In this document: piece by piece, positions 7,982 to 17,907 of the stretch | Layout: the number at the start of each line of letters is the position of its first letter | How positions within the stretch are numbered: the stretch's first letter is position 1 | From: Sneathiella sp. P13V-1 | Lineage (GTDB): Bacteria > Pseudomonadota > Alphaproteobacteria > Sneathiellales > Sneathiellaceae | Direction: 5' to 3' | DNA: 64,000 nt | Assembly: GCF_015143595.1 (NCBI RefSeq) | Contig: NZ_WYEU01000001.1 | Span: forward strand, 1 to 64,000 | Program-made: the position numbers and the translations under genes | The notes under the pieces: model-generated | The model's database searches: none | What the model saw: the letters and a program-made list of their open reading frames with translations, nothing else | What the model was told of the DNA's origin: nothing

Positions 7982-9157
7982 ATGGCATTTTCAGTCAACA
8001 CAAATGTAAGCGCAATGGCGGCTCTCCGCACATTGACGATGACACAAAGTTCGCTGAATTCTGTTCAGCGTCAAATTGAAACTGGCCTTAAAGTTGCCGA
8101 AGCCAAGGACGATCCGTCTACATTTACTATTGCGCAAGGCATGCGTGGTGATGTTGGATCATTGAAAGCCATTCAAGAAGGCTTATCCTTCGGCCAGGCT
8201 ACAGTTAACATGGCCAATGCTGGTGCCCTTCAGATTTCTGAAGTGATCATCGACCTGAATAAGAAAGTGACACAGGCTTTCAATGAAGGTTTGGACATTA
8301 CGATCCTTCAAGAAGAGGCTGATGCCCTTGTTGAGCAGATCAACAGCATCGTGAACACCACAATCTTTAATGGTGTGAACCTGATTGACGGATCTGGAAC
8401 TGATCTGGAAGTTTTGTCAGCTCTTGGTGGTGTTACCCAAACTGTCCCAGCGCAAGACGCGACCACAGCAACACTGGGCTTAACAGGGTTTGATCTTTCT
8501 GCTAATGCATCCATCATCACAATTGATGATTCATATGCAATCGCTGAGGACGATGTTTACACCCTAACTTTGTCAGATGCGAACGGCACAACAGCCATTC
8601 ACCGTTTCGAAATGACAGCGGATGGTAACGCCCTAACATCCGCACCTGATGAAAGTGCGACACCTCCTATTTATGTTCACGCAGTAACAGTTGACCCTGC
8701 CAACCAATCAGTTCAGGAAATGACTGGTATCATGGCTCAAACCATGCGCCAGGAAGGCTTTGCAGTCACTCTTGGTGAGTCTGGCACAATCACAATCGCG
8801 CATGGTCAAAATGTCGCTACTACTGCGAATAATGGCGCGACTGACCTTACCACAACAGTGATTGCTGGTATCAATAATACAGGTAACGATCCACTTGCAG
8901 TTCTTGAAAATGCTGAAATGTTGGTAGGTCAGATCATGACAACCTTGGGTACCGCGGCAAACCGCCTGGATAGCCAAAGTGAGTTCACTCAGTTGCTCGT
9001 CGATAAGCTTCAAGAGGGTCTAGGTATCCTCGTGGATGCGAACCTCGCCGAAGCCAGCGCTGAACTGCAGGCACTGCAAACCAAAGAACAACTTGGTATT
9101 CAGTCTCTGTCGATTGCCAACTCCAGACCTCAGTCAATCTTGTCTCTATTCCAGTAA
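7982..9157 (+). CDS. Flagellin (second copy)
   Basis: A 391-residue flagellin, close in length to the first copy (392). The N-terminus MAFSVNTNVSAMAALRTL and C-terminus LGIQSLSIANSRPQSILSLF are the conserved D0/D1 coiled-coil parts. The central domain differs but keeps the shared blocks DGNALTSAPDES and YVHAV. ACAGGAGAAAAAAA gives a strong ribosome binding site before 7982. Expression should depend on the sigma-54 promoter at 7901. Its own flaF copy follows at 9223, so the pair was duplicated as a unit. Two flagellins could form different filament segments. Confidence 0.95.
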   Translation: MAFSVNTNVSAMAALRTLTMTQSSLNSVQRQIETGLKVAEAKDDPSTFTIAQGMRGDVGSLKAIQEGLSFGQATVNMANAGALQISEVIIDLNKKVTQAFNEGLDITILQEEADALVEQINSIVNTTIFNGVNLIDGSGTDLEVLSALGGVTQTVPAQDATTATLGLTGFDLSANASIITIDDSYAIAEDDVYTLTLSDANGTTAIHRFEMTADGNALTSAPDESATPPIYVHAVTVDPANQSVQEMTGIMAQTMRQEGFAVTLGESGTITIAHGQNVATTANNGATDLTTTVIAGINNTGNDPLAVLENAEMLVGQIMTTLGTAANRLDSQSEFTQLLVDKLQEGLGILVDANLAEASAELQALQTKEQLGIQSLSIANSRPQSILSLFQ

Positions 9158-9222
9158 GGTAATACATTAGTAAGGATTTTAGAGGAAACTCTATATTCAT
9201 ACTGAGACAGTAGAGTTGATAG

Positions 9223-9603
9223 ATGTCTGTAGCAGCATATCAAAAAGCAAATCAGAATACCGAAAACCCCCGTCAAACGGAATATCGGGCATTCGCAATC
9301 TTCACTCGCGCTTTGGAAGAAGCTGAGGCCAAGGGTCCCGTTGAAGTGGTGAAGGCCGTCGCTGATAATCGTCAGCTCTGGCTCACCCTTCAGATGGACC
9401 TAGCATCGGAAGATAACAAACTACCGAAAGAGCTTAAGGCCCAGCTTATTTCCATCTCAATATGGGTGAACCGTTACAGCGCTGAAGCTCTAAAAGGCGA
9501 AGCCTCACTAGAACCACTCATTACAGTCAATAAACAAATCATGGAAGGCCTAAGAGGCACATCCTCTAGCGCTGAGGCAGAAGCTCCTTCCCCTACAGCG
9601 TAG
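9223..9603 (+). CDS. flaF: Flagellin-synthesis regulator FlaF (second copy)
   Basis: A 126-residue FlaF paralogue. It shares with the copy at 2576 the TEYRAFAIFTRAL helix, NRQLWLTLQMDLAS, the ISISIWVNR stretch and the SVNKQIMEGL-type block (here TVNKQIMEGL). It lies 65 bp after flagellin 2 and a small hairpin (TAGAG-GAAA-CTCTA, about 9180-9194) falls in the gap. The ribosome binding site is weak. It probably serves synthesis or export of the second flagellin. Confidence 0.9.
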   Translation: MSVAAYQKANQNTENPRQTEYRAFAIFTRALEEAEAKGPVEVVKAVADNRQLWLTLQMDLASEDNKLPKELKAQLISISIWVNRYSAEALKGEASLEPLITVNKQIMEGLRGTSSSAEAEAPSPTA

Positions 9604-9697
9604 CTAAATATTTTCCCCCTTTCTATTTGTCCCTACCGAAAATTCCCACTACCCTATCTTAAACTAGTAACGCCAAGTAGGGCGTAGAGGTAGGAAA

Positions 9698-11251
9698 ATG
9701 AGCTGGGAAAAAGAAGCGCAAGAAATAAAATACATGCGTCAAGCTGCCCGAAAGATGGGCGGCGAAGAAGCCATCAAAAAACAACATGAAAAAGGCCGCC
9801 TCACCATACGGGAGAGGATTGACCTTTTACTGGATAACAACAGCTTTCACGAACATGGATCCCTCGCAGGCTCTTCTGAGAGAGATGAGGATGGCAACTT
9901 AACTGATTTCTCTCCCGCAAATTATATAACAGGCCTTGGAAAAGTGAACGGGCGACCAGTTGCGGTCGGGGGTGAAGATTTCACCTTGAAAGGTGGCTCA
10001 CCCAATGCCGCCGGACTTCGAAAAAGTGTCTATGCTGAGGAACTGGCCCTTCAATATAAAGTTCCATTGGTTCGTATGCTGGAAGGTGGCGGCGGCAGTG
10101 TCGCTGGATCAAAAGGTAATCAGGGGCCTGTTGGTAGCCCCGTTTTTGAGAAACCCCGATTTAAATCCATCGCTCAAATGATGTCTGTCGCCCCTGTGGC
10201 ATCCGCTGCGCTCGGCCCCGTGGCAGGTTTTCCAGCGGCACGCTTCGCTGCCTCTCATTTTTCTGTGATGACAAAAGAAACATCCCAAATTCTCATTGCT
10301 GGACCTGCAGTCGTCTCTCGGGCGCTCGACACTGACATGACCAAAGAAGAACTGGGCGGAGAGAAGATCCATAGTCGCAACGGCGTGGCCACAAACATCG
10401 CCAAATCCGAAGAAGATGCCCTAAATCAAATTCGGACATTTTTAAGCTATCTGCCTACGAATGTATGGAACCTTCCCCCGGTAAGCGCTTCGAATGATCC
10501 TGAAGACAGGTGCGAGGATGACCTTATATCCATCATCCCCAAAAACAGACGACAACCTTTCAACATGCGGAAAATCCTGAAAGCCGTTGTGGATGAAGGC
10601 AGCTACTTTGAAATGAACAAAGGATATGGTCCAAGCCTGATCACAGCTTTCGGCCGCATGAAAGGTGTTCCTGTTGGCATCATCGGAAATGATTGTAAAT
10701 ATTATGCAGGAGCCATGGGCGCGCACGCCGCTATCAAAACACGCCGTTTTATTGAGCTTTGCGATACCTTCCATTTACCTATTTTGAATTTCGTCGATGA
10801 ACCCGGCTTTATGATTGGCCCTGACTCAGAAAAATTGGGAACTATTCGATATGGGACCTCAGCGGTTGCCTCCTCCGTCATGTCAGTTGTTCCGTGGGCG
10901 ACCGTCATTGTCAAAAAAGCCTTTGGTGTTGCCGCCGCCGCTCATTTTAGTGAAGACGGTTACGTTCTGGCATGGCCAAGTGCAGAAATGGGGGCCTTGC
11001 CAGTTGAAGGTGGAGTTGCCGTTGCCTTTAGACGACAAATTGCCGAAGCAGATGATCCCGACGCCATGAGAGCGAAATTGGAAAATGATCTGGCTGCCAA
11101 ACAATCCCCTTTCCCACGCGGCGAGAGTTTTTCGGTACATGATGTTATTGATCCACGTGAGACACGACCATATCTTTGTCAGTGGATCGATTGGATCAAA
11201 CCGACATTAGAAGAATTAAAAGGGCCGGTTCACTTTGGATACCGCCCGTAA
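9698..11251 (+). CDS. Acyl-CoA carboxylase carboxyltransferase (beta) subunit
   Basis: A 517-residue biotin-dependent carboxyltransferase of the propionyl-/methylcrotonyl-CoA carboxylase beta type, near the usual ~510-540. It transfers carboxyl from carboxybiotin to an acyl-CoA. Two crotonase-fold halves are visible. The N-half has GRLTIRERIDLLLD, GGEDFTLKGGSPN and the glycine-rich acyl-CoA loop LEGGGGSV. The C-half has VGIIGNDCKYYAGAMG, FVDEPGFMIG and a late block from VDPRET-like residues. No biotin carboxylase (alpha) gene is nearby, so the partner must be elsewhere, and the exact acyl-CoA cannot be read from the sequence. GTAGGGCGTAGAGGTAGG precedes the ATG. The next gene starts 21 bp downstream. 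Confidence 0.85.
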   Translation: MSWEKEAQEIKYMRQAARKMGGEEAIKKQHEKGRLTIRERIDLLLDNNSFHEHGSLAGSSERDEDGNLTDFSPANYITGLGKVNGRPVAVGGEDFTLKGGSPNAAGLRKSVYAEELALQYKVPLVRMLEGGGGSVAGSKGNQGPVGSPVFEKPRFKSIAQMMSVAPVASAALGPVAGFPAARFAASHFSVMTKETSQILIAGPAVVSRALDTDMTKEELGGEKIHSRNGVATNIAKSEEDALNQIRTFLSYLPTNVWNLPPVSASNDPEDRCEDDLISIIPKNRRQPFNMRKILKAVVDEGSYFEMNKGYGPSLITAFGRMKGVPVGIIGNDCKYYAGAMGAHAAIKTRRFIELCDTFHLPILNFVDEPGFMIGPDSEKLGTIRYGTSAVASSVMSVVPWATVIVKKAFGVAAAAHFSEDGYVLAWPSAEMGALPVEGGVAVAFRRQIAEADDPDAMRAKLENDLAAKQSPFPRGESFSVHDVIDPRETRPYLCQWIDWIKPTLEELKGPVHFGYRP

Positions 11252-11272
11252 ATAACAAGGAGGAGACCGACA

Positions 11273-11911
11273 ATGAGCGCATCCCTATCTGTGTCAATCG
11301 AAGGCTGGGATAATGGCAAACCAATCCCGGGCAAATATGCATTTGGCGTCCCGGCGGCAGAAGGGCACGTTGCCCTTAGTGATAACTTAAATCCAAAAAT
11401 CAGTTGGAACGACGCGCCTGAAGGTACAAAATCATTTGCGATCATCTGTCACGACACAGACGTTCCTTCTGCGGGTGACGATGTAAACCAGGAAGGTAAA
11501 ACAGTTCCTGAAGATCTTCCTCGTGTCGATTTCTATCATTGGGTACTTGTCGACATAGATGCCGACCGTTCGGAAATTGCTGAAGGGGAAGATTCAAAGG
11601 GTATCACAGCCAAAGGCAAGGCACCCGGAAAACAAGGCCATGGTGTAACAGGAATTAACAACTACACCGACTGGTTTGCTGGTGATGCCGATATGGGCGG
11701 TGACTATGGCGGATATGATGGCCCTTGTCCGCCTTGGAATGACAGTATCGTCCATCATTACCATTTCACAGTCTACGCATTAGACGTTGAAACACTTGGA
11801 CTTGAAGGCACTTTTGGGGGACCGGAGGCTTTGGCCGCGATGCAAGGTCACATTCTTGCCTCCGGAAGTTATGTTGGCACCTATAGTCTAAACCCGGACG
11901 TCCCTGCCTAA
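11273..11911 (+). CDS. YbhB/YbcL family (PEBP/Raf-kinase-inhibitor-like) protein
   Basis: A 212-residue phosphatidylethanolamine-binding-protein homologue, slightly longer than the ~160-180 usual for bacterial members. Family marks are the PKISWNDAPEGTKSFAIICHDTD-type anion-binding strand (residues ~42-64), DFYHWVLVDID and the PCPPWNDSIVHHYHF block containing the ligand-site histidines. There is no signal peptide. Bacterial roles are poorly defined. It follows the carboxyltransferase by 21 bp with AAGGAGG before the ATG, so it is probably co-transcribed. Its stop overlaps that of the convergent ThDP enzyme by 4 bp. Confidence 0.85.
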   Translation: MSASLSVSIEGWDNGKPIPGKYAFGVPAAEGHVALSDNLNPKISWNDAPEGTKSFAIICHDTDVPSAGDDVNQEGKTVPEDLPRVDFYHWVLVDIDADRSEIAEGEDSKGITAKGKAPGKQGHGVTGINNYTDWFAGDADMGGDYGGYDGPCPPWNDSIVHHYHFTVYALDVETLGLEGTFGGPEALAAMQGHILASGSYVGTYSLNPDVPA

Positions 11912-13647
11912 CCCGTTACTTTTCTTGCCAAGGCCCGGCCCAAAAACCGGACCTTGGTTCCCACGGGAAAGCGTTTGAAGTTGGTCTGCACTGTTCCTTT
12001 GGTAAAAGCTGTTTTCTTGGAATAATCCACAAAAACGTCAACGATAACCGATTTTCCTGTCCGTGCGATCTCCAATGCGGATTTCATTGCTTCGGATGAA
12101 TTGTCATTGCTGTTAAGCGAGATATATTCCGCGCCCGTCGCCAACGCGACACCTTCCACATTTAACCCGCCTAAGACTGTGCAAGATTTTCGGTTATAAG
12201 GAAGCTCTTGCGCTTGGGCGATTTGAGACAACTCACCGTCATTAAACACACACACCACAACACCGATATCATTTCGGGTAGCCGTTAGAAGTTCCATGCA
12301 GGTCATGGTGAAAGCACCATCGCCGACGATCGCCACAACGTCTTTGTCAGGATTGGCAAGTTTCGCCCCAATAGAGGCTGGCACCGCATATCCCATACAG
12401 TTAAAATCAGAAGGACAGATAAAGCCTTTCTCATTCCAAATGGGCATCAATTCAGCCGCCAGAAACGTATGGTTGCCATCGTCAACAACGACAATCCCGT
12501 CCTCAGGCAACTGTTCACGTAGACCGTTAAAGTATGAAACAGGGTTAACCCGATCCTTTGAATCGTGGGCTTTCCACTCTTCCCTGTATTCCTGTTTCTT
12601 AGAGGCGATGACACTTCTCACATCATTCGATGCACGATCATCCCGTCCTGTATCGTTACCCAGTGCCGCATTGAGGGCCGATAGGGCTGCTTTTGCATCG
12701 GAAACAACACCAACTTTCGCAGGATAATTGGCACCAATAACATCAGGGTTGATATCGATATGGATAAGGTTATCCGGCACCGTGACGCCAAAACTTCCGG
12801 TCGGTATCTCACTAAAGCGGGTCCCAATCGCGATCAACACATCACAATCTTCAAACGCCGCTTGAGCGGCAGGCACAGCTGACGGCCCGAACCCCATACC
12901 AGTGTGCAACGGATGGTTTTCTGGAAAAACACTGATCCCTTGCAAAGTTGTTGCAACAGGGGCTTCCAATTTCTCAGCTAAATCAATCAATGCTTCTCGT
13001 GCGCTCCGCGATCCCCACCCCGCGAAAATTGCAGGTTTTTTTGCAGTTTTCAGAAGCGCTGCTGCCTTTGCGATTTCCTCTTCTAAACCTTCCATAGTCG
13101 GGGCCATTTTGCGCTCATAAGCAGGCATAGCGGACACGTCTCCCTTCATTAATTGAAGGTTCACAGGAATTTCAACGAAAACAGGGCCTGGTTCTCCAGT
13201 TGTCGCAATAGTATAGGCCTCGTATAGGGCTGGAATAATCTCTTCATGGCTTTGAGGCAGAAAAGTCGCCTTAGTCAGCCCCCCCATGAATTTATGCTGA
13301 TCCATTTGGTGAAGTTGATATTCAAACTCCAGATCATTACGGACACCACCACACAGAACCAACATGGGTATCCCGTCAAGATACGCTTCCCCAATGCCAC
13401 TGGAAGCATGTGTCAGACCTGCGGCAGGGACAACAACAAGAGTACCTATGCCGTCGCCAACACGGCTTACTGCGTCCGCCATAAAGGCCGCTCCGCCTTC
13501 ATGGGTGACCATGATCGGCGTAATTTGATCAGACATATTCAGTTGATCATAAATCTCCGTGTTATGAACCCCCGGAATACCAAATGTGTGCGTGACACCA
13601 ATTTGTTCCAAAGCATATCGAACAAGTTCTGCCCCTGTTTTCTTCAT
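11908..13647 (-). CDS. Thiamine-diphosphate-dependent enzyme, acetolactate-synthase-like
   Basis: A 579-residue three-domain ThDP enzyme. The N-terminal Pyr domain has the activating glutamate in MVTHEGGAAFMADA (residues ~47-60). A central TPP_enzyme_M domain follows. The C-terminal PP domain has GDGAFTMTCMELLTATRND, with the GDG...N cofactor motif at ~445-475. It could be an acetolactate synthase catabolic form, a 2-oxoacid decarboxylase or a carboligase; the substrate cannot be fixed. The start overlaps the stop of the FAD dehydrogenase gene by 4 bp (ATGA-type), so the two are one operon and probably one pathway. No small regulatory IlvN/IlvH gene is beside it, which argues against biosynthetic acetolactate synthase. 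Confidence 0.8.
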   Translation of the reverse strand: MKKTGAELVRYALEQIGVTHTFGIPGVHNTEIYDQLNMSDQITPIMVTHEGGAAFMADAVSRVGDGIGTLVVVPAAGLTHASSGIGEAYLDGIPMLVLCGGVRNDLEFEYQLHQMDQHKFMGGLTKATFLPQSHEEIIPALYEAYTIATTGEPGPVFVEIPVNLQLMKGDVSAMPAYERKMAPTMEGLEEEIAKAAALLKTAKKPAIFAGWGSRSAREALIDLAEKLEAPVATTLQGISVFPENHPLHTGMGFGPSAVPAAQAAFEDCDVLIAIGTRFSEIPTGSFGVTVPDNLIHIDINPDVIGANYPAKVGVVSDAKAALSALNAALGNDTGRDDRASNDVRSVIASKKQEYREEWKAHDSKDRVNPVSYFNGLREQLPEDGIVVVDDGNHTFLAAELMPIWNEKGFICPSDFNCMGYAVPASIGAKLANPDKDVVAIVGDGAFTMTCMELLTATRNDIGVVVCVFNDGELSQIAQAQELPYNRKSCTVLGGLNVEGVALATGAEYISLNSNDNSSEAMKSALEIARTGKSVIVDVFVDYSKKTAFTKGTVQTNFKRFPVGTKVRFLGRALARKVTG

Positions 13648-15260
13648 GCCAAATCTCCATTTATTGCCTCAGCGGCATATCTGGCCGTCAAGACACAGCC
13701 CCCCAAAAAAGTTCCCTCTAGTGCGCGAAGACCATGCATACCACCGCCGCCAAATCCTGCGGCTTCTCCCACGGCATACAGACCTTCTATCGGATAGCCT
13801 TCTGTATCCATGACCTGCCCTTCGAGGTTCGTCTGAATCCCACCAAGGCTTTTGCGACTGATGACAAATTGCCTTATGGCAATCAAAGGCAGTGCATCAT
13901 CATCCAGTATTTTCTGCTCTTTTAGAGTTCTAACCCGATCCCCACGATATTGGCGCAGGTGACTTATCCGTCGAAGTTGATCATCATTCCGATATTTCAA
14001 AGGTCGATCTAACTGGGCGTCATAGGCCTCGATATCAGCCTTCATACCAGCGACATCGATGTCTGCACCGGTACCCAAAGCGTTCATTTTTTCTGCCAGT
14101 TCTTCAACAGAACGCGCCGTTACAAAATCCACGCAGTTATCCAACATATCCTGTAAGAGCGGTTTATTGCCGAACAAAACAGTTTTTATGAACGAGATTT
14201 TCTTTTTATCCCGAACCGCTGGATTTGATTCAGCCCCTGAAATTGCAAGTTCTTTCAAGGCAATTTTGCGGTTCATGACCGCCCAGGAATATTTGTGTTC
14301 GGGCTGTTCACAGACACGTTTAACAAGCTCCCAGGTATCATATCCAGAAACCAGAGGTTCTGGACCGATCCGGCGTCCCTTCGCATCCATCCATAATGCT
14401 GACTTACTGGGAACAAGACTAAGGCCATGCCTTGGCTTTCTGGGCCTTGGATGGTGTACCCCGGCCGCATAATTCCACATGCGATCAAGATTAGTCACAT
14501 TACCGCCGATACGGGACACTTCATCATGCATCATACCATCAGCATATTGGTGTGATCCGTTAAGGATGGTTTCCGGTGCGCTCGCGCCCCATTCCTCCTG
14601 CCAGTGCTGCCTTATTTTGACATCACTGCCGTTAATCCCACCCGCAGCAACAACAACAACCTGTGCCTCAAAATAGAAGGGCGTGTTGTTCGTCTCATTG
14701 GCGCCCCGAACACCGCTTACACGTCCAGCCTGATACTCAAGTTCGGAGACCTTATGGCTAAACCGTACTTCAACCTGTTTGTTTTTAATCTGTTCGGATA
14801 AGTGATTTATGTAGACGTTCGCAAGTTCCTGTCCTGTCCCCCATACCAAATGAAAACGCGGAACGGAATTACCGGGTATATACATGCCCCGTTCGACCCA
14901 ATTCACAACCGGAAAATAGGTCACTCCTCTTGCTGTGACAGCCTCATATAAATCGGGAATACTGCGTTCTATATAGGTTTTGGCAAAAACCCGTGGCCAA
15001 TGGTCGTCTTCTTTAAATTCAGCAAATTGCTGCCAATCCCGCCACGCCAAATCAGCGTCATCTTTGATACCGGCTTTTCTTTGTTGCGGACTATCAACAA
15101 AAAACATTCCGCCAAAGCTCTCTTTGGCTAACCCGCCAAATTTGTCCGGCTCATCCCGATCCAGTATCAGAACTTTTCGGTTTTTTTCCGCAAGTTCGAG
15201 TGCAGTGACAATCCCAGCAATGCCGCCCCCGATGACGATTACGTCGTAATCATCTGTCAT
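13644..15260 (-). CDS. FAD-binding dehydrogenase (FAD_binding_2 / KsdD-like)
   Basis: A 538-residue flavoprotein with the Rossmann dinucleotide motif VIVIGGGIAGIVTALELA at residues ~8-25 and the closing acidic residue in VLILDRDE. A late FAD segment reads LYAVGEAAGFGGGGMHGLRA near residue 500, typical of the fumarate reductase/3-ketosteroid dehydrogenase superfamily. No signal peptide, so cytoplasmic. The natural substrate is not evident. It is the first gene of a two-gene operon with the ThDP enzyme. The 71-bp gap to lysE suggests separate or loose coupling. Confidence 0.82.
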   Translation of the reverse strand: MTDDYDVIVIGGGIAGIVTALELAEKNRKVLILDRDEPDKFGGLAKESFGGMFFVDSPQQRKAGIKDDADLAWRDWQQFAEFKEDDHWPRVFAKTYIERSIPDLYEAVTARGVTYFPVVNWVERGMYIPGNSVPRFHLVWGTGQELANVYINHLSEQIKNKQVEVRFSHKVSELEYQAGRVSGVRGANETNNTPFYFEAQVVVVAAGGINGSDVKIRQHWQEEWGASAPETILNGSHQYADGMMHDEVSRIGGNVTNLDRMWNYAAGVHHPRPRKPRHGLSLVPSKSALWMDAKGRRIGPEPLVSGYDTWELVKRVCEQPEHKYSWAVMNRKIALKELAISGAESNPAVRDKKKISFIKTVLFGNKPLLQDMLDNCVDFVTARSVEELAEKMNALGTGADIDVAGMKADIEAYDAQLDRPLKYRNDDQLRRISHLRQYRGDRVRTLKEQKILDDDALPLIAIRQFVISRKSLGGIQTNLEGQVMDTEGYPIEGLYAVGEAAGFGGGGMHGLRALEGTFLGGCVLTARYAAEAINGDLA

Positions 15261-15331
15261 GTTTCCCCCCAGAATACATATACTCCCAAATGCATAATGA
15301 CGGTTGCGACGATAAAAGTAAAATACAGGAG

Positions 15332-15961
15332 TTAGTTTTTCTCAAGTAAGAACAGTCTGATCCCTAATCCGATCAAGACAAAACCTGAAATCCGATTGAT
15401 CCAGTTCGCAAAATTCTGACTTTGCATCAGCCGTTGCCCAGCTTTTCCGGCGCCAATTCCGATGACAATATTGATAAACAAACTGTTTACAGTGAATAGC
15501 AAGCCAAGAACCAGAATTTGAACGATAACATTTCCATTCTCTACCGAAATAAATTGCGGCAGGAAGGCAATAAAAAAGAGAGCGACTTTCGGGTTCAGTA
15601 TGTTGGTAATCAACCCCCGTTTAAAATAAGTCCAGTCGCTATCAGCACTGACTTCTCCCATTCCAAATCCAGATACAGTGCTTTTAAGCTGCTTAAATCC
15701 AATCCAGATCAGGTAACCCGCCCCCATCAAACGGACAATATCAAAAGCAACTTCGGATGCTTGCAGAATGGCTGTAATGCCGACTGCCGCAAGTACAACG
15801 TGAAATACGGCACCTGCCCCAACACCCGACGCCGAAAAAGCACCAGCCTTTGCGCCGCGTGACATGCCATTGGCAACAATATACATAATGTCCGGACCTG
15901 GCGTTAAATTCAGAACCATCGTAGCCACCCAAAACAGCCACAACTGAGAAAGCTCAGGCAT
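15332..15961 (-). CDS. LysE/RhtB family amino-acid exporter
   Basis: A 209-residue inner-membrane protein with about six hydrophobic segments, the standard size for the family. The signature NLTPGPDIMYIVANGMSRG (residues ~18-36) is diagnostic of LysE/RhtB transporters, which export amino acids such as threonine, homoserine or lysine by proton exchange. It starts 15 bp after the hypothetical membrane gene upstream, so they may be co-transcribed. The substrate is unknown. Confidence 0.9.
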   Translation of the reverse strand: MPELSQLWLFWVATMVLNLTPGPDIMYIVANGMSRGAKAGAFSASGVGAGAVFHVVLAAVGITAILQASEVAFDIVRLMGAGYLIWIGFKQLKSTVSGFGMGEVSADSDWTYFKRGLITNILNPKVALFFIAFLPQFISVENGNVIVQILVLGLLFTVNSLFINIVIGIGAGKAGQRLMQSQNFANWINRISGFVLIGLGIRLFLLEKN

Positions 15962-15976
15962 TTGAAACTCCCAACC

Positions 15977-16513
15977 CTATCGGCGGCCAAAAATCAGAAC
16001 TATCCAGCCAAGAACGAAGCAACCACCAGCCAGTAGCATAAAGGGAATATTCATGCCCTCCACATTTTTACGGACGGAATACCCTATCCCCGTAATTTTC
16101 GCCTTCTTTGGAGAGATTTTCCACTGCAACCGGTAATCACCATCGATATCGACATTGACTGTCGTAATGATGTGGTTCTGGTTATTTCTCTCGAAACTCG
16201 GCCCCTGATCCGATTTCTTTTCGCTTTGAGTACGCGCTTCGGAACCAACGATCGTCCCTACAGGATCCAGTAACTTCACATCATATTTGTAAGCGGGGTT
16301 TGTTGTATCCTGCGCATGCATTTCTGATTTTACATTGAAGATTATCCGAACGGGGGACATAGATTTATCAAGCCCCACAATCACATCTTCACCACTTGGG
16401 CCTTGAAGACGTTTACTTACTATCTCCTCACCGCTTGTCGCATAACTATGCATCGTCCAGCCGAAAACACCCACAGACAAAACAAACAATATGATGACCA
16501 GAAACTTGTACAT
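15977..16513 (-). CDS. Hypothetical protein with N- and C-terminal membrane segments
   Basis: A 178-residue protein of no recognised family. An N-terminal hydrophobic helix (YKFLVIILFVLSVGVFGW) and a C-terminal one (IPFMLLAGGCFVLGWIVLIF) flank a hydrophilic, beta-like domain of about 120 residues that should face the periplasm. The start at 16513 is chosen because GGAGGGAAC stands directly before it; an in-frame start 5 codons upstream lacks a site. It precedes lysE on the same strand and is divergent from the APC permease gene. Confidence 0.7.
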   Translation of the reverse strand: MYKFLVIILFVLSVGVFGWTMHSYATSGEEIVSKRLQGPSGEDVIVGLDKSMSPVRIIFNVKSEMHAQDTTNPAYKYDVKLLDPVGTIVGSEARTQSEKKSDQGPSFERNNQNHIITTVNVDIDGDYRLQWKISPKKAKITGIGYSVRKNVEGMNIPFMLLAGGCFVLGWIVLIFGRR

Positions 16514-16612
16514 GTTCCCTCCCTCCATTAGAGTATTTGGAAATAGTTTCGCTATCGGAAATTATGGCAGTGGATATTAAAGTCCGGTTTATTTTTCAGG
16601 AAGCCATGACAA

Positions 16613-17827
16613 ATGACAACTGAAACCAAGTTAAAAAGAAGATTAAACCTACCTCTTCTTATCCTGTACGGCCTTGGGGTGACAATAGGCGCCGGTATCT
16701 ACGTCCTTGTAGGTGCTGCTGCTGGAAAAGCTGGCCTTTACGCACCAATTTCATTTGTCCTTGCTGCTGTTGTCGTCTCTTTTACGGGCTTTTCATATGC
16801 AGAACTTTCCACGCGCTACCCCGTCAGTGCAGGGGAAGCCGCCTATGTAAAGAAGGGATTTAATTCATCAACCCTTTCACTTGCCGTTGGTATAATGGTA
16901 ATCGCCTCAGGAGTTGTATCCTCAGCTGCGGTTGCAATCGGTGCTGCGGCCTATATCCATGAATTGCTCGCAATTTCGCAAAACATAATTCTATTTGTTG
17001 TGATCGTGATTGTTGGACTGGTTGCGGCATGGGGAATCCTTGAATCCGTCAGTTTTGCAGCTCTTTTCACTATCGTCGAAATACTCGGCCTGCTCCTTGT
17101 CATTGGGTATGCATTTTATAGCTTCCCTGAAGAAGCGATACAGTTTCAGAAAACCCTACCGCCCTTCGATGCTGCGGTTTGGACAGGTATCTTTTCTGCA
17201 GGCCTTCTTGCCTTCTTTGCCTTCATTGGGTTTGAAGATATTGTAAATGTTGCAGAAGAAGTGAAGAACCCAGGCGCGAATATGCCTAAAGGCATAATCT
17301 GGACCCTTATTGTAGCCACCCTAATCTATTTTGTTGTGGTTTCAGTTGTGGTGCTGACAGTACCTTTGGAGGATCTGATCGCCTCTGATGCACCGCTTTC
17401 CCTTGTTTTCAGGGATGCAGGCTTCGCAACAGAAGGGTTGTTTATTCTCATTGCCATCATTGCAACGGTAAACGGTATCCTTATTCAGGTCATTATGGCG
17501 TCCCGAGTACTTTATGGTCTTGCAGCGCAGGGCAACCTCCCGGAACAATTTTCAAATGTTAACGAGATAACACAAACGCCCTTGGTGGCGACTGCAACTA
17601 TTATTGGGCTGATTATGTTTCTGGCCTATTTTATGCCTATTTCTTCCCTCGCGGAAACCACATCGTCAATCGTTCTCAGCGTGTTTGCCATCGTCAATAT
17701 CGCCCTCATCCTGATTAAGAAAAAAGGGGACGAACCGGGTACCCCCTACTACAAAGTGGGCGTTTGGGTTCCTTACATAGGCTTCATCTCCAGCACTGCC
17801 CTTCTCATCAGCGGGTTCCTCACGTAG
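16613..17827 (+). CDS. APC superfamily amino-acid permease
   Basis: A 404-residue inner-membrane transporter, somewhat short for the family (usually 430-480). The first helix carries the APC substrate motif VTIGAGIYVLVGAAAGKAG (residues ~19-37), and FIGFEDIVNVAEEVKNP near residue 205 is the family block between helices 6 and 7. About eleven to twelve hydrophobic helices can be counted. It probably imports or exchanges an amino acid or amine, and its position beside arginase and ornithine cyclodeaminase genes makes a basic amino acid plausible. Ribosome site AGGAAG lies upstream. Confidence 0.88.
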   Translation: MTTETKLKRRLNLPLLILYGLGVTIGAGIYVLVGAAAGKAGLYAPISFVLAAVVVSFTGFSYAELSTRYPVSAGEAAYVKKGFNSSTLSLAVGIMVIASGVVSSAAVAIGAAAYIHELLAISQNIILFVVIVIVGLVAAWGILESVSFAALFTIVEILGLLLVIGYAFYSFPEEAIQFQKTLPPFDAAVWTGIFSAGLLAFFAFIGFEDIVNVAEEVKNPGANMPKGIIWTLIVATLIYFVVVSVVVLTVPLEDLIASDAPLSLVFRDAGFATEGLFILIAIIATVNGILIQVIMASRVLYGLAAQGNLPEQFSNVNEITQTPLVATATIIGLIMFLAYFMPISSLAETTSSIVLSVFAIVNIALILIKKKGDEPGTPYYKVGVWVPYIGFISSTALLISGFLT

Positions 17828-17907
17828 AAATTGAATGTGAAACATTTTTTATATCTTAACGTTTATGACATACTGTAAATTACACTTGTCAAATATTGAG
17901 GTGTAAA